NCBI RefSeq assembly: GCF_918814575.1
Contig: NZ_CAKKNS010000004.1
Span: 124,001-188,000, forward strand
From: Periweissella fabaria
GTDB lineage: Bacteria > Bacillota > Bacilli > Lactobacillales > Lactobacillaceae
DNA length: 64,000 bases
Direction: 5' to 3'
Part shown: in pieces, positions 44,466-53,175 of the stretch
Numbering within the stretch: the first letter of the stretch is position 1
Layout of the letters: each line of letters begins with the position of its first letter
The notes under the pieces: generated by a model
Databases searched by the model: none
Told to the model about the DNA's origin: nothing
Seen by the model: the letters and a program-made list of their open reading frames with translations, nothing else
Position numbers and translations under genes: made by a program

Positions 44466-46529
44466 TTATTCAGTCAATTCGAATTTTTGTAACATTTTTT
44501 GGAGATATTGCGCTGAGCCATCTAATATCTGGACACTATTCGTAAATTCATCCATCATGGCCGATACTTCCTCAGCATTGGCCGATACTTCTTGTGTTCC
44601 AGCGGCACTCTTTTCAGCTGCCGTCGAGATTACTTCTAAACTACGTAAAACTGTCGTTTGAACCGTAGCAACTTCATCAGCTATGGTAACTAATGCCGTA
44701 ATTTCTCCTCGTAACGCTTCATTGTTAGTAAAAACTGCTTGCGTAGCCGTCAACGATTCGGTCAATAACTTCGTTTGTGCTTGGCCCCCAACAACTGACT
44801 CGTCCGTTTTAGTCACCATTAATTGCGCATCGCCTTGAATACGCGTCACAATCCTTTGGATACTCTTAGTTGATGCTTTACTTTGCTCTGCTAACTTGCG
44901 GATTTCAGCAGCCACAACCGCAAAGCCCTTACCCGCTTCACCAGCACTGGCAGCTTCAATTGACGCATTTAATGCTAATAAGTTCGTTTGTTGTGAGATA
45001 TCATTAATAACTTTAATCACAGTACTAATTTCTTGCACATTGGTAGCCATTGTTGTCATGCTGGTCTTTAATGCCGCCAACTGTTCCATTTGAGTTGTCC
45101 AATTTTTTTGGACTGTCGTTGTCACTTCAACATTAGACTGATTTAATCGTGCTGACTCGTCAGCTTTATTTAACATCGTATTAACGTTATTTTGCATTTG
45201 CGCTAAAACATGCGATAACCCTTGGACCGTTGCCATCCCCTGCTCCGTTTCAGTTACCTGATTAGCAGCACCTTGGGCAATTTCAGTCACAGTTATAGCA
45301 ACCTCGTCTGTCGCGACATTAGTTTGCTTAGCTAGTTCACCCATATCAGTCGCCGCCGAAGCGACCTTGGTACTTTCCACCTGGACGTCTGTAATCAGCT
45401 CACTCACGGAGGTTAGCATTTCATTATAGTGCTTTGATAAACGATTAAATTCATGACCATTCGCATCTGGTTTAATTATCCGATTTATCAACTTCGGATT
45501 ATTAGTGTCCGTCATAATTGGCACTAATTTACCACAACTACCTTGGGCAAAACTATCAGTATACCGTTGTAATATTTCATGAATTAACTTTACATACCAG
45601 CTTGCTAAAATTATTATAAATACGCCGACAATCGCCATTAGAGCCAGTGATATTCCTAATAATAATCTTTGTTCTAATGCAATTTCTTGCGTCGATACTT
45701 GTTCAATGACCCAAACTTTACTACCTAAATCACCTTTATCAAAGTACACTTTATGGCCGGCCACCTTCAAGTCACCTTGACGTTGATTAGAACTTGCAAT
45801 CCGCTTAAATAAGACACTATTCTCGATACTTTTTCCCACCGGATACGTCAAACTTTTAGTCTTCCCGTCTGAAGCAATAACGAGGCCTTTATTGGATACA
45901 ATTGTTGAGGTACCTGTCCGACCAACTTCTAAGTCTTTGACGGTATCTTGCACATTGTCAAACGGCAGATCAATTTCGAGCACCCCCACTTCACCACTAG
46001 CGGTTGTAATTTGCAGGGACGCTGATATAACTGTTTGCCCTGTTGAAATATCAATATAGATTGGTGAAACATAGACGCTCCCATTAGCTGTAATTGCCCC
46101 GGTAAACCAATCGCGTTTCCGAGGATCAAACCCTTCCGGAATACTCTCTGTTGCAACTAGCTTACCATCACTTTTTGCAAAGGCAATATTAGATAAGTAG
46201 GCATTACCACTATCCATCACCATATTAATTTCCGTTTGAATCGTTGCCAAATCAAAAGTCGATTTAGTCAAAGAATTTAGTTTAGCCAATTTATTAACTT
46301 GTTCGGTCGCTTTCGCATTGGCATTTTCATTTGCCGTATTAACAACTTTGGCGGCACTCCGTTCAATATTTTCAACCCGCTGATTAACCAAATTCGTGGT
46401 TATCAAAAATGATGCTATTACCATTAAAACTACTGGTACCACTGAAATCATAAGCATACCAATCATTAAATACTTGCCAATACTTTGGTGCTTGTTACTA
46501 GCGTTCATTTGTTTTCTACGTTGTTTCAT
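44466..46529 (-). CDS. Methyl-accepting chemotaxis protein with extracellular dCache sensor
   Basis: A 687-residue transmembrane chemoreceptor: N-terminal membrane helix (about 20-42), extracellular double-Cache sensor (about 43-285, with [12 protein letters not shown] and [17 protein letters not shown]), second helix (about 287-312), HAMP region and a long MCP signalling domain. The hairpin tip [27 protein letters not shown] (spans about 503-529) is well conserved. dCache receptors of this type often bind amino acids. The start follows GGGAGTAG; the in-frame ATG at 46562 lacks a site. Confidence 0.9.
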   Translation of the reverse strand: MKQRRKQMNASNKHQSIGKYLMIGMLMISVVPVVLMVIASFLITTNLVNQRVENIERSAAKVVNTANENANAKATEQVNKLAKLNSLTKSTFDLATIQTEINMVMDSGNAYLSNIAFAKSDGKLVATESIPEGFDPRKRDWFTGAITANGSVYVSPIYIDISTGQTVISASLQITTASGEVGVLEIDLPFDNVQDTVKDLEVGRTGTSTIVSNKGLVIASDGKTKSLTYPVGKSIENSVLFKRIASSNQRQGDLKVAGHKVYFDKGDLGSKVWVIEQVSTQEIALEQRLLLGISLALMAIVGVFIIILASWYVKLIHEILQRYTDSFAQGSCGKLVPIMTDTNNPKLINRIIKPDANGHEFNRLSKHYNEMLTSVSELITDVQVESTKVASAATDMGELAKQTNVATDEVAITVTEIAQGAANQVTETEQGMATVQGLSHVLAQMQNNVNTMLNKADESARLNQSNVEVTTTVQKNWTTQMEQLAALKTSMTTMATNVQEISTVIKVINDISQQTNLLALNASIEAASAGEAGKGFAVVAAEIRKLAEQSKASTKSIQRIVTRIQGDAQLMVTKTDESVVGGQAQTKLLTESLTATQAVFTNNEALRGEITALVTIADEVATVQTTVLRSLEVISTAAEKSAAGTQEVSANAEEVSAMMDEFTNSVQILDGSAQYLQKMLQKFELTE

Positions 46530-46698
46530 CCGCACTACTCCCTTAATATGGTATCTCATCATTTAATCGGTAAATTATTACCATATTAAAGGCCTTTGCA
46601 AACGATCTTTTAAAGTATAATTTTATTTTTTCTTATATTTACTTAATTTTATGTTATATTATGTACTAGCTTATTTTTTTATATCAAAGGGGACATTC

Positions 46699-47526
46699 AT
46701 GTTCGAATTTTTCAAGGCCCATCGTAAATGGTCACTATTCATCATTACTTTCATTATTTTTTTACTATTTACTAGCTCAGCCCTTAGCGCATTACGCACG
46801 TGGTTAGTTATTATTGCTCTTATCATTGGATTAATCCACTTTATTTTACTCAAACGTGGTCAGACAAATCCAACTACCCACCAAAAACTCAAGCATAGCT
46901 TAATTGCAATCTTAATTATTATGACTTCTTCAACCGTCACCTCACTAGGTAAAGAAATTGCCAATCAACCGGATACGCCCGTCCAACAAGCGGCAAAAAA
47001 AAAGACTACAAAAGTCGTTGGCGCCCATGACCATACAGCAGCGACTAGTACCGCTAGCTCGACCAATGTGGTATCCAGTGTGACTAGCCAATCTAGTACA
47101 AGTAGCAGTTCAAGTGCAGACCAGACTGCTAGCCCAGTTGCCACAAGTAATAGTTCAAGCGCCGACCAGACTGCTAGCCCAGTTGCCACAAGTAGTAGTT
47201 CAAGTGCTGCTAGCTCAAGTACCCCGGATCCAATAGTACCTTCACCAACAGAAACTACTAATCCAGCTAGTTCAACAACCCCACCGCCGGTTGCAGATAA
47301 TCCAACAATCTCAGTAGCGCCCACGCCCTCTACCGCTACTGACAGCCCTACTCAAGATACTAACGAATCGGTGGCCACAAATAGTGGTGGTATTATCGGG
47401 GATGTTAATTCCCATATTTATCACCTCCCTAGCCAAAAACAATATCATATTAAAGCTGAAAATGTGATTCACTTTACCACAGAAGCTGAAGCACAAGCAG
47501 CTGGTTATCGGCGTTCCAAACGTTAA
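46699..47526 (+). CDS. Ser/Thr-rich membrane-anchored protein with sunset-like C-terminal domain
   Basis: A 275-residue protein: two N-terminal membrane helices (about 12-50 and a segment near 70-85), a low-complexity Ser/Thr/Ala/Pro region (about 110-220) including a 15-residue repeat twice, and a C-terminal domain (about 225-275) GGIIGDVNSHIYHLPSQKQY ... EAEAQAAGYRRSKR. That domain resembles the sunset/Ada-like segment often fused to nucleases, but the usual Cys after the YH motif is replaced. AAAGGGGA precedes the ATG. The Ser-rich region is probably an extracellular stalk. Confidence 0.7.
   Translation: MFEFFKAHRKWSLFIITFIIFLLFTSSALSALRTWLVIIALIIGLIHFILLKRGQTNPTTHQKLKHSLIAILIIMTSSTVTSLGKEIANQPDTPVQQAAKKKTTKVVGAHDHTAATSTASSTNVVSSVTSQSSTSSSSSADQTASPVATSNSSSADQTASPVATSSSSSAASSSTPDPIVPSPTETTNPASSTTPPPVADNPTISVAPTPSTATDSPTQDTNESVATNSGGIIGDVNSHIYHLPSQKQYHIKAENVIHFTTEAEAQAAGYRRSKR
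47101..47190 (+). repeat. Two tandem 45-bp repeats in the Ser-rich protein gene
   Basis: Two near-identical 45-bp units (47101-47145 and 47146-47190) share GACCAGACTGCTAGCCCAGT and encode SSSSADQTASPVATS-type repeats, followed by a partial third. The number of units stays in frame and may vary between strains. Confidence 0.85.
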
Positions 47527-47545
47527 TAAAGTACGTAGTAAATCT

Positions 47546-47590
47546 AAAAATGACCCGCAATGAATTTTAAAATTCATTGCGGGTCATTTT
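47546..47590. terminator. Bidirectional terminator, long perfect palindrome
   Basis: The arms of 22 bp (47547-47568 and 47569-47590), built on ATGACCCGCAATGAATTTT, form an uninterrupted inverted repeat between two convergent genes. Confidence 0.9.
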
Positions 47591-47605
47591 GTCGATAAAC
47601 CTTAT

Positions 47606-48199
47606 TTAGTTAACTTCTAATCTGTACAAGTCTGTGCTCGTTTTTTCTAAATGAATCGGTGTTGTCATGGCTTTTTTACCAAACCGGACCATGTAAAATT
47701 CATGTGTATCCTCATCAGCTTCAGCTTGATAAATATATATGCGAATTTTACTAGCAATATCGGCCACCGCTTTAACATCAAAGCGCTTAATTAGTTCAGC
47801 TGTTGCCAACTTAATTGTGATGTCATCCAAATTTTTAATTTTAAAATTAATGTATTTATGTTCCGCCAATTGCTTTGTTGAGATGACATAATACGTGCGG
47901 ACTTTCCATCCATTGGCATCATCAGCACCATAGTCTTTACTTACCTTCGTTAAGGTGGCTACCTTGTTAGTTGGGGTGTCATCATTAAGATGCACGTCAT
48001 CTGTTTGATCAATTTCATCGGCACTCGCGATATCTTCATCCAAATTTAATTCCAAGCCTGTTTTGACCGTTTGGTAGGTTTTAGCAATTTTTTTAGTAAT
48101 AAAATTACTGCGCATAAGTAGGCTGCCGAAAAGAAATAATACAATTGGTGATAACGCACCTGTAATTATTGGGATAACCCATGTATCCATCCAATTCAT
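47606..48199 (-). CDS. Single-span membrane protein of unknown function
   Basis: A 197-residue protein with one N-terminal membrane helix (about 8-28), an acidic linker (about 50-80) and a C-terminal domain of about 110 residues with alternating strands. I do not recognise it. It lies where the adcB permease might be expected downstream of adcC but has only one helix and cannot be a zinc permease. A plausible Shine-Dalgarno (GGAGTAG) precedes the ATG. Confidence 0.7.
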   Translation of the reverse strand: MNWMDTWVIPIITGALSPIVLFLFGSLLMRSNFITKKIAKTYQTVKTGLELNLDEDIASADEIDQTDDVHLNDDTPTNKVATLTKVSKDYGADDANGWKVRTYYVISTKQLAEHKYINFKIKNLDDITIKLATAELIKRFDVKAVADIASKIRIYIYQAEADEDTHEFYMVRFGKKAMTTPIHLEKTSTDLYRLEVN

Positions 48200-48366
48200 G
48201 TATCTACTCCTAAAACTTTTTATATCATTTAACTATGTTCAATTATATTTAAAAAGTTTATCCATCGCAACCGCCGAATTTTTTACCAATATGAAAACAA
48301 GAAATTGCCACCAGTCAGATGCCATCGAGAAATTTTTATTTATGTCAGCACCCTTGGCTTCGCTCG
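48200..48366. other. Gap downstream of adcC where adcB would be expected
   Basis: No permease gene is present. A 28-codon minus-strand frame (ATG near 48313, MASDWWQFLVFILVKN) contains a hydrophobic stretch but shows no clear AdcB similarity. It may be a chance frame or a remnant. Confidence 0.3.
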
Positions 48367-49086
48367 CTACATTACTTCACTATTAACTTCCCCAGTTAGG
48401 TCCGCCATCTTCAACTTCGTCAAGTCGAGGTCTTTGATTTTACCATTAACCGCTTGGCCGTTTTGGATTAATAAATAGTCAGTGGCATATTTTTGCGCCA
48501 ATGGAAGGTCGTGGGTCACAAATATGACTGTCACATCATGATCACGTTGGTATTCTGTAACAAGGTCGAGTAATTCATACTTCACCACATTATCCAAACT
48601 AGCGGTTGATTCGTCCAAAATCAACAAGTCAGGTTGTTCGACCAATGCTTGAGCAAGGTACGCCTTTTGTTTTTCACCACCTGATGCCGTACCTAAACGG
48701 GCATCGAGGCGTTTAGTCAATTCAGTTTCAGCAATAATATGCTCTAACTTCGCTTTTTCCCGCTTGGTTAACCATGGTAATTTACTTTCAGTTAATCCTA
48801 ACGCCACGAAGTTTTTAATACTTAATGGGTATTCCGCCGTTAAATTACGAAACTGTGGGACGTATCCAATCTTAATGTCCTTGCGGTCAGGTGAAAGGGT
48901 CACACCCCCACTTGCTGGTTTCAAGTGACCGAGCACGACACGTAAAAACGTCGTCTTACCGGCCCCATTATCACCAACAATACTCAAAAAACTCCCACGC
49001 GGAACTTCAATATTCAAGTCACGAAAGACCACTTTGTCAGGGAATTCAACACTTAAATTATGCGCTGTAATAATATTTTCAGTCAT
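48367..49086 (-). CDS. adcC: Zinc ABC transporter ATP-binding protein
   Basis: A 239-residue ABC ATPase of the AdcC/ZnuC type: Walker A GDNGAGKTTFLRV (about 33-45), Q-loop GYVPQFRN, signature TASGGEKQKAYLAQAL (about 129-144), Walker B LLILDESTASLD and switch His in VTHDLPLA. Its ATG overlaps the adcR stop by 8 nt (ATGACTGA). In streptococci and lactobacilli the permease adcB follows immediately; here it does not. Confidence 0.88.
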   Translation of the reverse strand: MTENIITAHNLSVEFPDKVVFRDLNIEVPRGSFLSIVGDNGAGKTTFLRVVLGHLKPASGGVTLSPDRKDIKIGYVPQFRNLTAEYPLSIKNFVALGLTESKLPWLTKREKAKLEHIIAETELTKRLDARLGTASGGEKQKAYLAQALVEQPDLLILDESTASLDNVVKYELLDLVTEYQRDHDVTVIFVTHDLPLAQKYATDYLLIQNGQAVNGKIKDLDLTKLKMADLTGEVNSEVM

Positions 49087-49570
49087 GCTGCTGTCCTTTT
49101 CGTTGCTGTGGCGCATTGGTTTCCCATGCGCGGGTCGCTAATTCATTGATAAATTGTTGGATCAAATGTAGTTCCGCCCCCGTGTACTTGTCACAGACGG
49201 CGGCTAACTGATTAATGGTCGTTTCATGGCGTTGCCGATGCTCATTGGCAACTGTCTGGCCACTTGCTGTTAACTGGTATTCCATCACGCGCCCATCATG
49301 TTGAGCGGGTGTGGCGGTTAAATAACCTTGCTTAAGTAATTCTTTGACCGCCTTAGTAATTGCTGGGCGGGTCAGCTCCATTAAGTTAGCTAACTGATTA
49401 TTGGCTAGCGGGGTTGCACTATCAAGAAGCAACATCAGAATGTGGGCCTGGGTATCACTAACTGCTAATTGCCCATCATCATTGAGTAGCTCACTCCGAC
49501 TAGCATACTGGCGCACAAATTCATTCAAAGTGGTGGTAAGACCGACAATCTCGTTACGTGGAATTGGCAT
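49079..49570 (-). CDS. adcR: Zinc-dependent MarR-family repressor AdcR
   Basis: A 163-residue winged-helix repressor that represses zinc uptake when zinc is replete. The DNA-binding helix LANNQLANLMELTRPAITKAV (split, about 53-73) and the His-rich EHRQRHETTI (about 109-118) match AdcR, in which these histidines take part in zinc binding. Directly upstream of adcC, and with a perfect AdcR operator before its start (TTAACCAGTTAA), the assignment is strong. The start follows AAGGAGAATG. Confidence 0.88.
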   Translation of the reverse strand: MPIPRNEIVGLTTTLNEFVRQYASRSELLNDDGQLAVSDTQAHILMLLLDSATPLANNQLANLMELTRPAITKAVKELLKQGYLTATPAQHDGRVMEYQLTASGQTVANEHRQRHETTINQLAAVCDKYTGAELHLIQQFINELATRAWETNAPQQRKGQQHD

Positions 49571-49593
49571 CACATTCTCCTTACTAGAAATAA

Positions 49594-49605
49594 TTAACCA
49601 GTTAA
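49594..49605. promoter_or_regulatory. AdcR operator
   Basis: TTAACCAGTTAA fits the AdcR consensus TTAACYRGTTAA at every position and lies about 24 nt upstream of the adcR start, so the operon is probably autoregulated by zinc. A further half-site GTTAAC follows at 49616-49621. Confidence 0.8.
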
Positions 49606-49725
49606 CTATATCGAAGTTAACTCTCAATGTCAAGTTACCGTGTTCGTCCTTAACGATTCTTCAATGATTTATTTAATAGTACAAAAAATTCGCAGAACCT
49701 TAAACTGGCCTGCGAATTTCTGGCA

Positions 49726-50109
49726 TTATTTAGCTAACTTATCTTGGACATTCGTTGGGACATCCGTTTTATTAATCTCATTTGGTCCTTTAGTAACCCG
49801 CTTTTGACTAATATCAGCTTTGATGTATGCCCCTGGCGTAAATGGTTTCACATCTGCGCCTTCAAGTGCGAAGTGCATTGTTTGATGTGTGCCATCTTCC
49901 TTCACGAAATCGAAGTTATAATCATACGTAATTGAATTTGGCACAATTTTGTCATTCGCATCCCGTGTTTGTTCTTTTTTCGGTACTTGACTTGGCACTA
50001 CCGCATAAGCAGGTGCTTCTTTATAAGTTTCATTATAGTACTTCATCCCATAAAAGCCCCCCACTGCCAAAATGGCGGCCAATAAGATAAGCCCAATTGC
50101 TTTTTTCAT
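49726..50109 (-). CDS. YxeA-family (DUF1093) secreted protein
   Basis: A 127-residue exported protein: N-terminal hydrophobic segment (about 5-22), then an OB-like small domain with TYDYNFDFVKEDGTHQ and ALEGADVKPFTPGAYIKADIS typical of the YxeA/DUF1093 family. AAAAGGGGG precedes the ATG. Function of the family is unknown. Intergenic sequence 50110-50395 holds no recognised gene. Confidence 0.8.
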   Translation of the reverse strand: MKKAIGLILLAAILAVGGFYGMKYYNETYKEAPAYAVVPSQVPKKEQTRDANDKIVPNSITYDYNFDFVKEDGTHQTMHFALEGADVKPFTPGAYIKADISQKRVTKGPNEINKTDVPTNVQDKLAK

Positions 50110-50395
50110 AATAATCCCCCTTTTTACTAACAGCGATATGTTGCACCTTAAGGATACCATATCGCAACTGGGGATTCTAATATGGGCGATTAAAAGACCG
50201 CCTTTTCAAATGCAAACAATTCCCAAATTTTAATTACACGAACGTCAAAATTTTTAGCTACAAATGAAATTTTAGGCTCATGTTTAGAATTACTACGTAA
50301 ATCTAGCCCTACCATTTCTATGTAAATTTAATATACGGTGATTATATCTTATCAGTTAACTTGATATCTATATTTACACAAATTATTGTTAGAAT

Positions 50396-52234
50396 TTACG
50401 ACCGAACTTCGGTAATGAATTCATACCTTTTTTGTCTATTTAAAAATGCAGTTTTTCCACCTTCCAATACTAAACAAATTTTTTCTTGTGTTTCACTATC
50501 CTCAATTGTTCCTTGTGTATAAATAAATTCATACTCACCGTTACTCCGTATTTTCTGTTCGGCTATAGTTATTGATTCACTATCACCTGCTACTACGACA
50601 TTAGGATTATGAGTAACAATAAAAAGTTGTCTTCTTATTTTTTGATTTCTTATAAATCTAACAAGTTCATTATAAATTGCTTTATTATCTAATTCATCCT
50701 CAGGTTGATCAATCAATAATGGAGAATTGTCTTCAGATATTGTAAGCTGCATTAATAACAAAACAAATGATTTTTTACCTTCTGACATTTGATTAAAAAA
50801 TTGATTATTGTATTTAACCGAATAGCTCTCAGTTATAAAATCTAAAGATGCCAATTTATTTAAAACGTCATATAAAGTTTTGCCGCTTCTAAGAGCTGAA
50901 CTAATATCTTTAGTTAAACAGTTGCGAACAAATGTAACCAAGTCTTCAATTTTTAAATCATCATCTGCATTAATTTTATCCTCACTAAATTTACTTAAAA
51001 TCAAATCAGGCAACAATGATCTAAACACATTTGTACTTGTTTTAAAGCTATCTCTACATAAATCAATTAACGGTTCAATTTTCAAATCAGAAATATATTT
51101 TACGACAAGTTCATCTTCGTTATATATCACTACTTGTTTTTTTAAATCTTGCACGTTAAATAGGTTAATTATTTCATCAATACGAGATTTCTTTTCAATT
51201 TTTTCGTTGTCAAATGCTTTTAAAATTTTTTCAAGATGGTCATATAATTTTTCTTGATTTTCTAACATCGTTTGTTTATCACGAATTTCAGGAAAATTCT
51301 GTTGCACTTTAAAATATTCAACGTAATCGTTATCAGAGTGAATATCCGAAATCTTTTTAATATTTTCAGTTTCTAATACTTCCAATTTTTCCTTTTTTTC
51401 ATTTGCAACTTCTGAAATATGAGCATTTATATTAGCTACATACGCATTAATCTCCTCCACAATGTCTTGAATATAAATATTGTTAATCCCATTAATGTTT
51501 GAGGAAATTGATACAACATCAGAATTTATAATTACGTCTAAAGTTTGTTTCCCTAATTCAATATTTTTTTGAACATTATGTGTATTTTGTTCCTCAGATA
51601 ATAAATTAGTAACTTTATCTTTATCTAATTTACTTACATTTTCTTGTGCTTTATTTATTTCATTTTCTAGCTGATTAATATTTTCTTGGATTACGGAAAT
51701 GTTCTGATTCTCACTTAATTCACTCTTAAAGCCTATTATTTTTTTATCAAGTAATTGAATATCCCTTATTTTATTGAGAAGTTCATTCTGAATATCTTGT
51801 TTCTTATTCTCTATACTTACTAATAAATTCTTCAAATCTGTTTTTGAAATAAAATTCTGGTTTATAAATTTATTAAAATCATTTTTATTTCTAGCTATTT
51901 TTTGTAATCCATCTTGAAAAATAAATTTAATATTCGAATTTCCATCAGCAATGTTACCATAAGCAAAAGTTACAATGGATCCTTCACTTAAATCCTTTAC
52001 CAATTGATCATATTCTTTATTATCAGTTTTGAATTCCTCAACACTTCTACATAAATTTGCAATTATAGATAATAATATTGATTTTCCACTCGATCTTCCC
52101 CCAATAATAGTATTTAAATACTCTGAAAAATAAAGTGTTTGTTTTTTAAATTCCTCATTATTGAGCTCAATCGATTTTATAACCTGCGAATTCATTTTAT
52201 TACTAGGTTTTTCTTCCTGTATCTTCACACGCAA
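50396..52234 (-). CDS. AAA/SMC-like ATPase C-terminal half of TrlF-like protein
   Basis: The second half contains Walker A IGGRSSGKSILLSIIA (about 44-59), a long coiled coil (about 110-330), an ABC-type signature MSEGKKSFVLL (about 477-487), Walker B PLLIDQPEDELDN (about 499-511) and the switch His in VTHNPNVV. No good ribosome-binding site precedes its first possible starts (TTG at 52234, ATG at 52195), so it is probably not translated efficiently on its own. Confidence 0.65.
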   Translation of the reverse strand: MRVKIQEEKPSNKMNSQVIKSIELNNEEFKKQTLYFSEYLNTIIGGRSSGKSILLSIIANLCRSVEEFKTDNKEYDQLVKDLSEGSIVTFAYGNIADGNSNIKFIFQDGLQKIARNKNDFNKFINQNFISKTDLKNLLVSIENKKQDIQNELLNKIRDIQLLDKKIIGFKSELSENQNISVIQENINQLENEINKAQENVSKLDKDKVTNLLSEEQNTHNVQKNIELGKQTLDVIINSDVVSISSNINGINNIYIQDIVEEINAYVANINAHISEVANEKKEKLEVLETENIKKISDIHSDNDYVEYFKVQQNFPEIRDKQTMLENQEKLYDHLEKILKAFDNEKIEKKSRIDEIINLFNVQDLKKQVVIYNEDELVVKYISDLKIEPLIDLCRDSFKTSTNVFRSLLPDLILSKFSEDKINADDDLKIEDLVTFVRNCLTKDISSALRSGKTLYDVLNKLASLDFITESYSVKYNNQFFNQMSEGKKSFVLLLMQLTISEDNSPLLIDQPEDELDNKAIYNELVRFIRNQKIRRQLFIVTHNPNVVVAGDSESITIAEQKIRSNGEYEFIYTQGTIEDSETQEKICLVLEGGKTAFLNRQKRYEFITEVRS

Positions 52235-52252
52235 TTCTGGTTCAAATATAAT

Positions 52253-53077
52253 TTACTTTAATCCGTTAAATGTTTTATCTGCTTTTATCCACGTTCTACT
52301 TCTATTTGAAAAGTTTTCTAAATCATCCAATCTATGCGCATCAGAACCTGTAACTACAGAAAAAATTTTCCCGTAACTATTATCTTTCTTACGTAGATAT
52401 TCAATATCTTCTTGCGCTTTATTTGTCCTAGCTTGCAACAACGAAACATATCGTTTAGCAAAATTAATTCCGTTTTGTGATCCGTTACCACTCTCGAGTA
52501 CAATACCATCTTGTGTATTTGGTAACATTATTAAACATTTATCTGAAAAATTTTTTCCGAACACATTTTCTAATGCCTTAATCACGTCTTTTGTTGAAAT
52601 AAGATATTTTATTTCTTGATTAATAAATATCTTATCTCTATCTTCTTTAAAGTTTATTTCCTTATCATCAATATCAGTTACCGTTAATTTCCGTAAAAAT
52701 TTATCTAAATATTCTCGATCAATATTTGGATCAAAAATTATATGCAAATTAACAAAACTGCTATCCCCGCTTCCTTTAGCTCTCTTTTTAGAAGTAATAT
52801 CATTTACACGTAATTCCATATTAGGCATTAGTACGATATCATCTCTTAATCCCCATTTTTTCCTATTCTCCTTTAATTTAAAGTAATTATTTACTGAAAA
52901 ATAATCAGTAATTCCTAAAACATCTGCATTATACCCATTTATCTCTTTACAATAGCGCTTCCATACATCTTCTTTATTTTCACGATGTCCATTTTCATCT
53001 TGAAAGTTATCATTTAATTCTGTCTCTGGTGTATGAATATGTAAATCCCAATTGTACCAATCTGAAAAATTTCCCAT
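52253..53077 (-). CDS. PHP-domain N-terminal half of TrlF-like protein
   Basis: A 274-residue PHP hydrolase domain. Metal-site motifs are visible: DLHIHT (about 12-17), GITDYFS (about 56-62), MPNMELRV (about 84-91), VNLHIIFDP (about 111-119) and TGSDAHRL (about 243-250). An in-frame ATG at 53125 has no ribosome-binding site. As written it could be made alone, without the ATPase. Confidence 0.7.
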   Translation of the reverse strand: MGNFSDWYNWDLHIHTPETELNDNFQDENGHRENKEDVWKRYCKEINGYNADVLGITDYFSVNNYFKLKENRKKWGLRDDIVLMPNMELRVNDITSKKRAKGSGDSSFVNLHIIFDPNIDREYLDKFLRKLTVTDIDDKEINFKEDRDKIFINQEIKYLISTKDVIKALENVFGKNFSDKCLIMLPNTQDGIVLESGNGSQNGINFAKRYVSLLQARTNKAQEDIEYLRKKDNSYGKIFSVVTGSDAHRLDDLENFSNRSRTWIKADKTFNGLK

Positions 53078-53123
53078 TGTATCACCTTTTGTTATTTTTA
53101 TACTACTATAACCAAAATTAAAC

Positions 53124-53170
53124 AAAAAGTCTCTACGGATTTTAAATCATTCCGTAGAGACTTTATTTTT
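53124..53170 (-). terminator. Terminator of the broken flavoprotein gene
   Basis: AAAGTCTCTACGGA / TCCGTAGAGACTTT, a 14-bp stem; T-run on the minus strand. It lies just after the stop at 53176. Confidence 0.88.
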
Positions 53171-53175
53171 CAGGA

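Larger units (their letters stand above)
50396..53077 (-). pseudogene. TrlF-like PHP-domain/AAA-ATPase gene interrupted by one in-frame TAA
   Basis: Reading from the ATG at 53077 (AAAGGTGA upstream), 274 codons encode an N-terminal PHP phosphoesterase domain, then TAA (52255-52253), then in the same frame 618 codons of SMC-like ATPase. The residues around the stop (ADKTFNGLK, stop, IIFEPELRVKIQEE) match the linker of TrlF-family proteins, in which the two domains are one polypeptide and a Gln-like codon (CAA) would be expected. The locus is visibly more AT-rich than its neighbours, a sign of transfer. A defence-type role is plausible but not established. The whole chain would be 892 aa plus the interrupted residue. 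Confidence 0.75.

Noticed and set aside
47311-47577. Minus-strand frame over the end of the Ser-rich gene
   Set aside because: It overlaps the palindromic terminator and is antisense to a well-supported gene.
52253-52255. Selenocysteine explanation for the TrlF stop
   Set aside because: The codon is TAA, which does not encode selenocysteine, and the expected residue is Gln-like rather than Cys.
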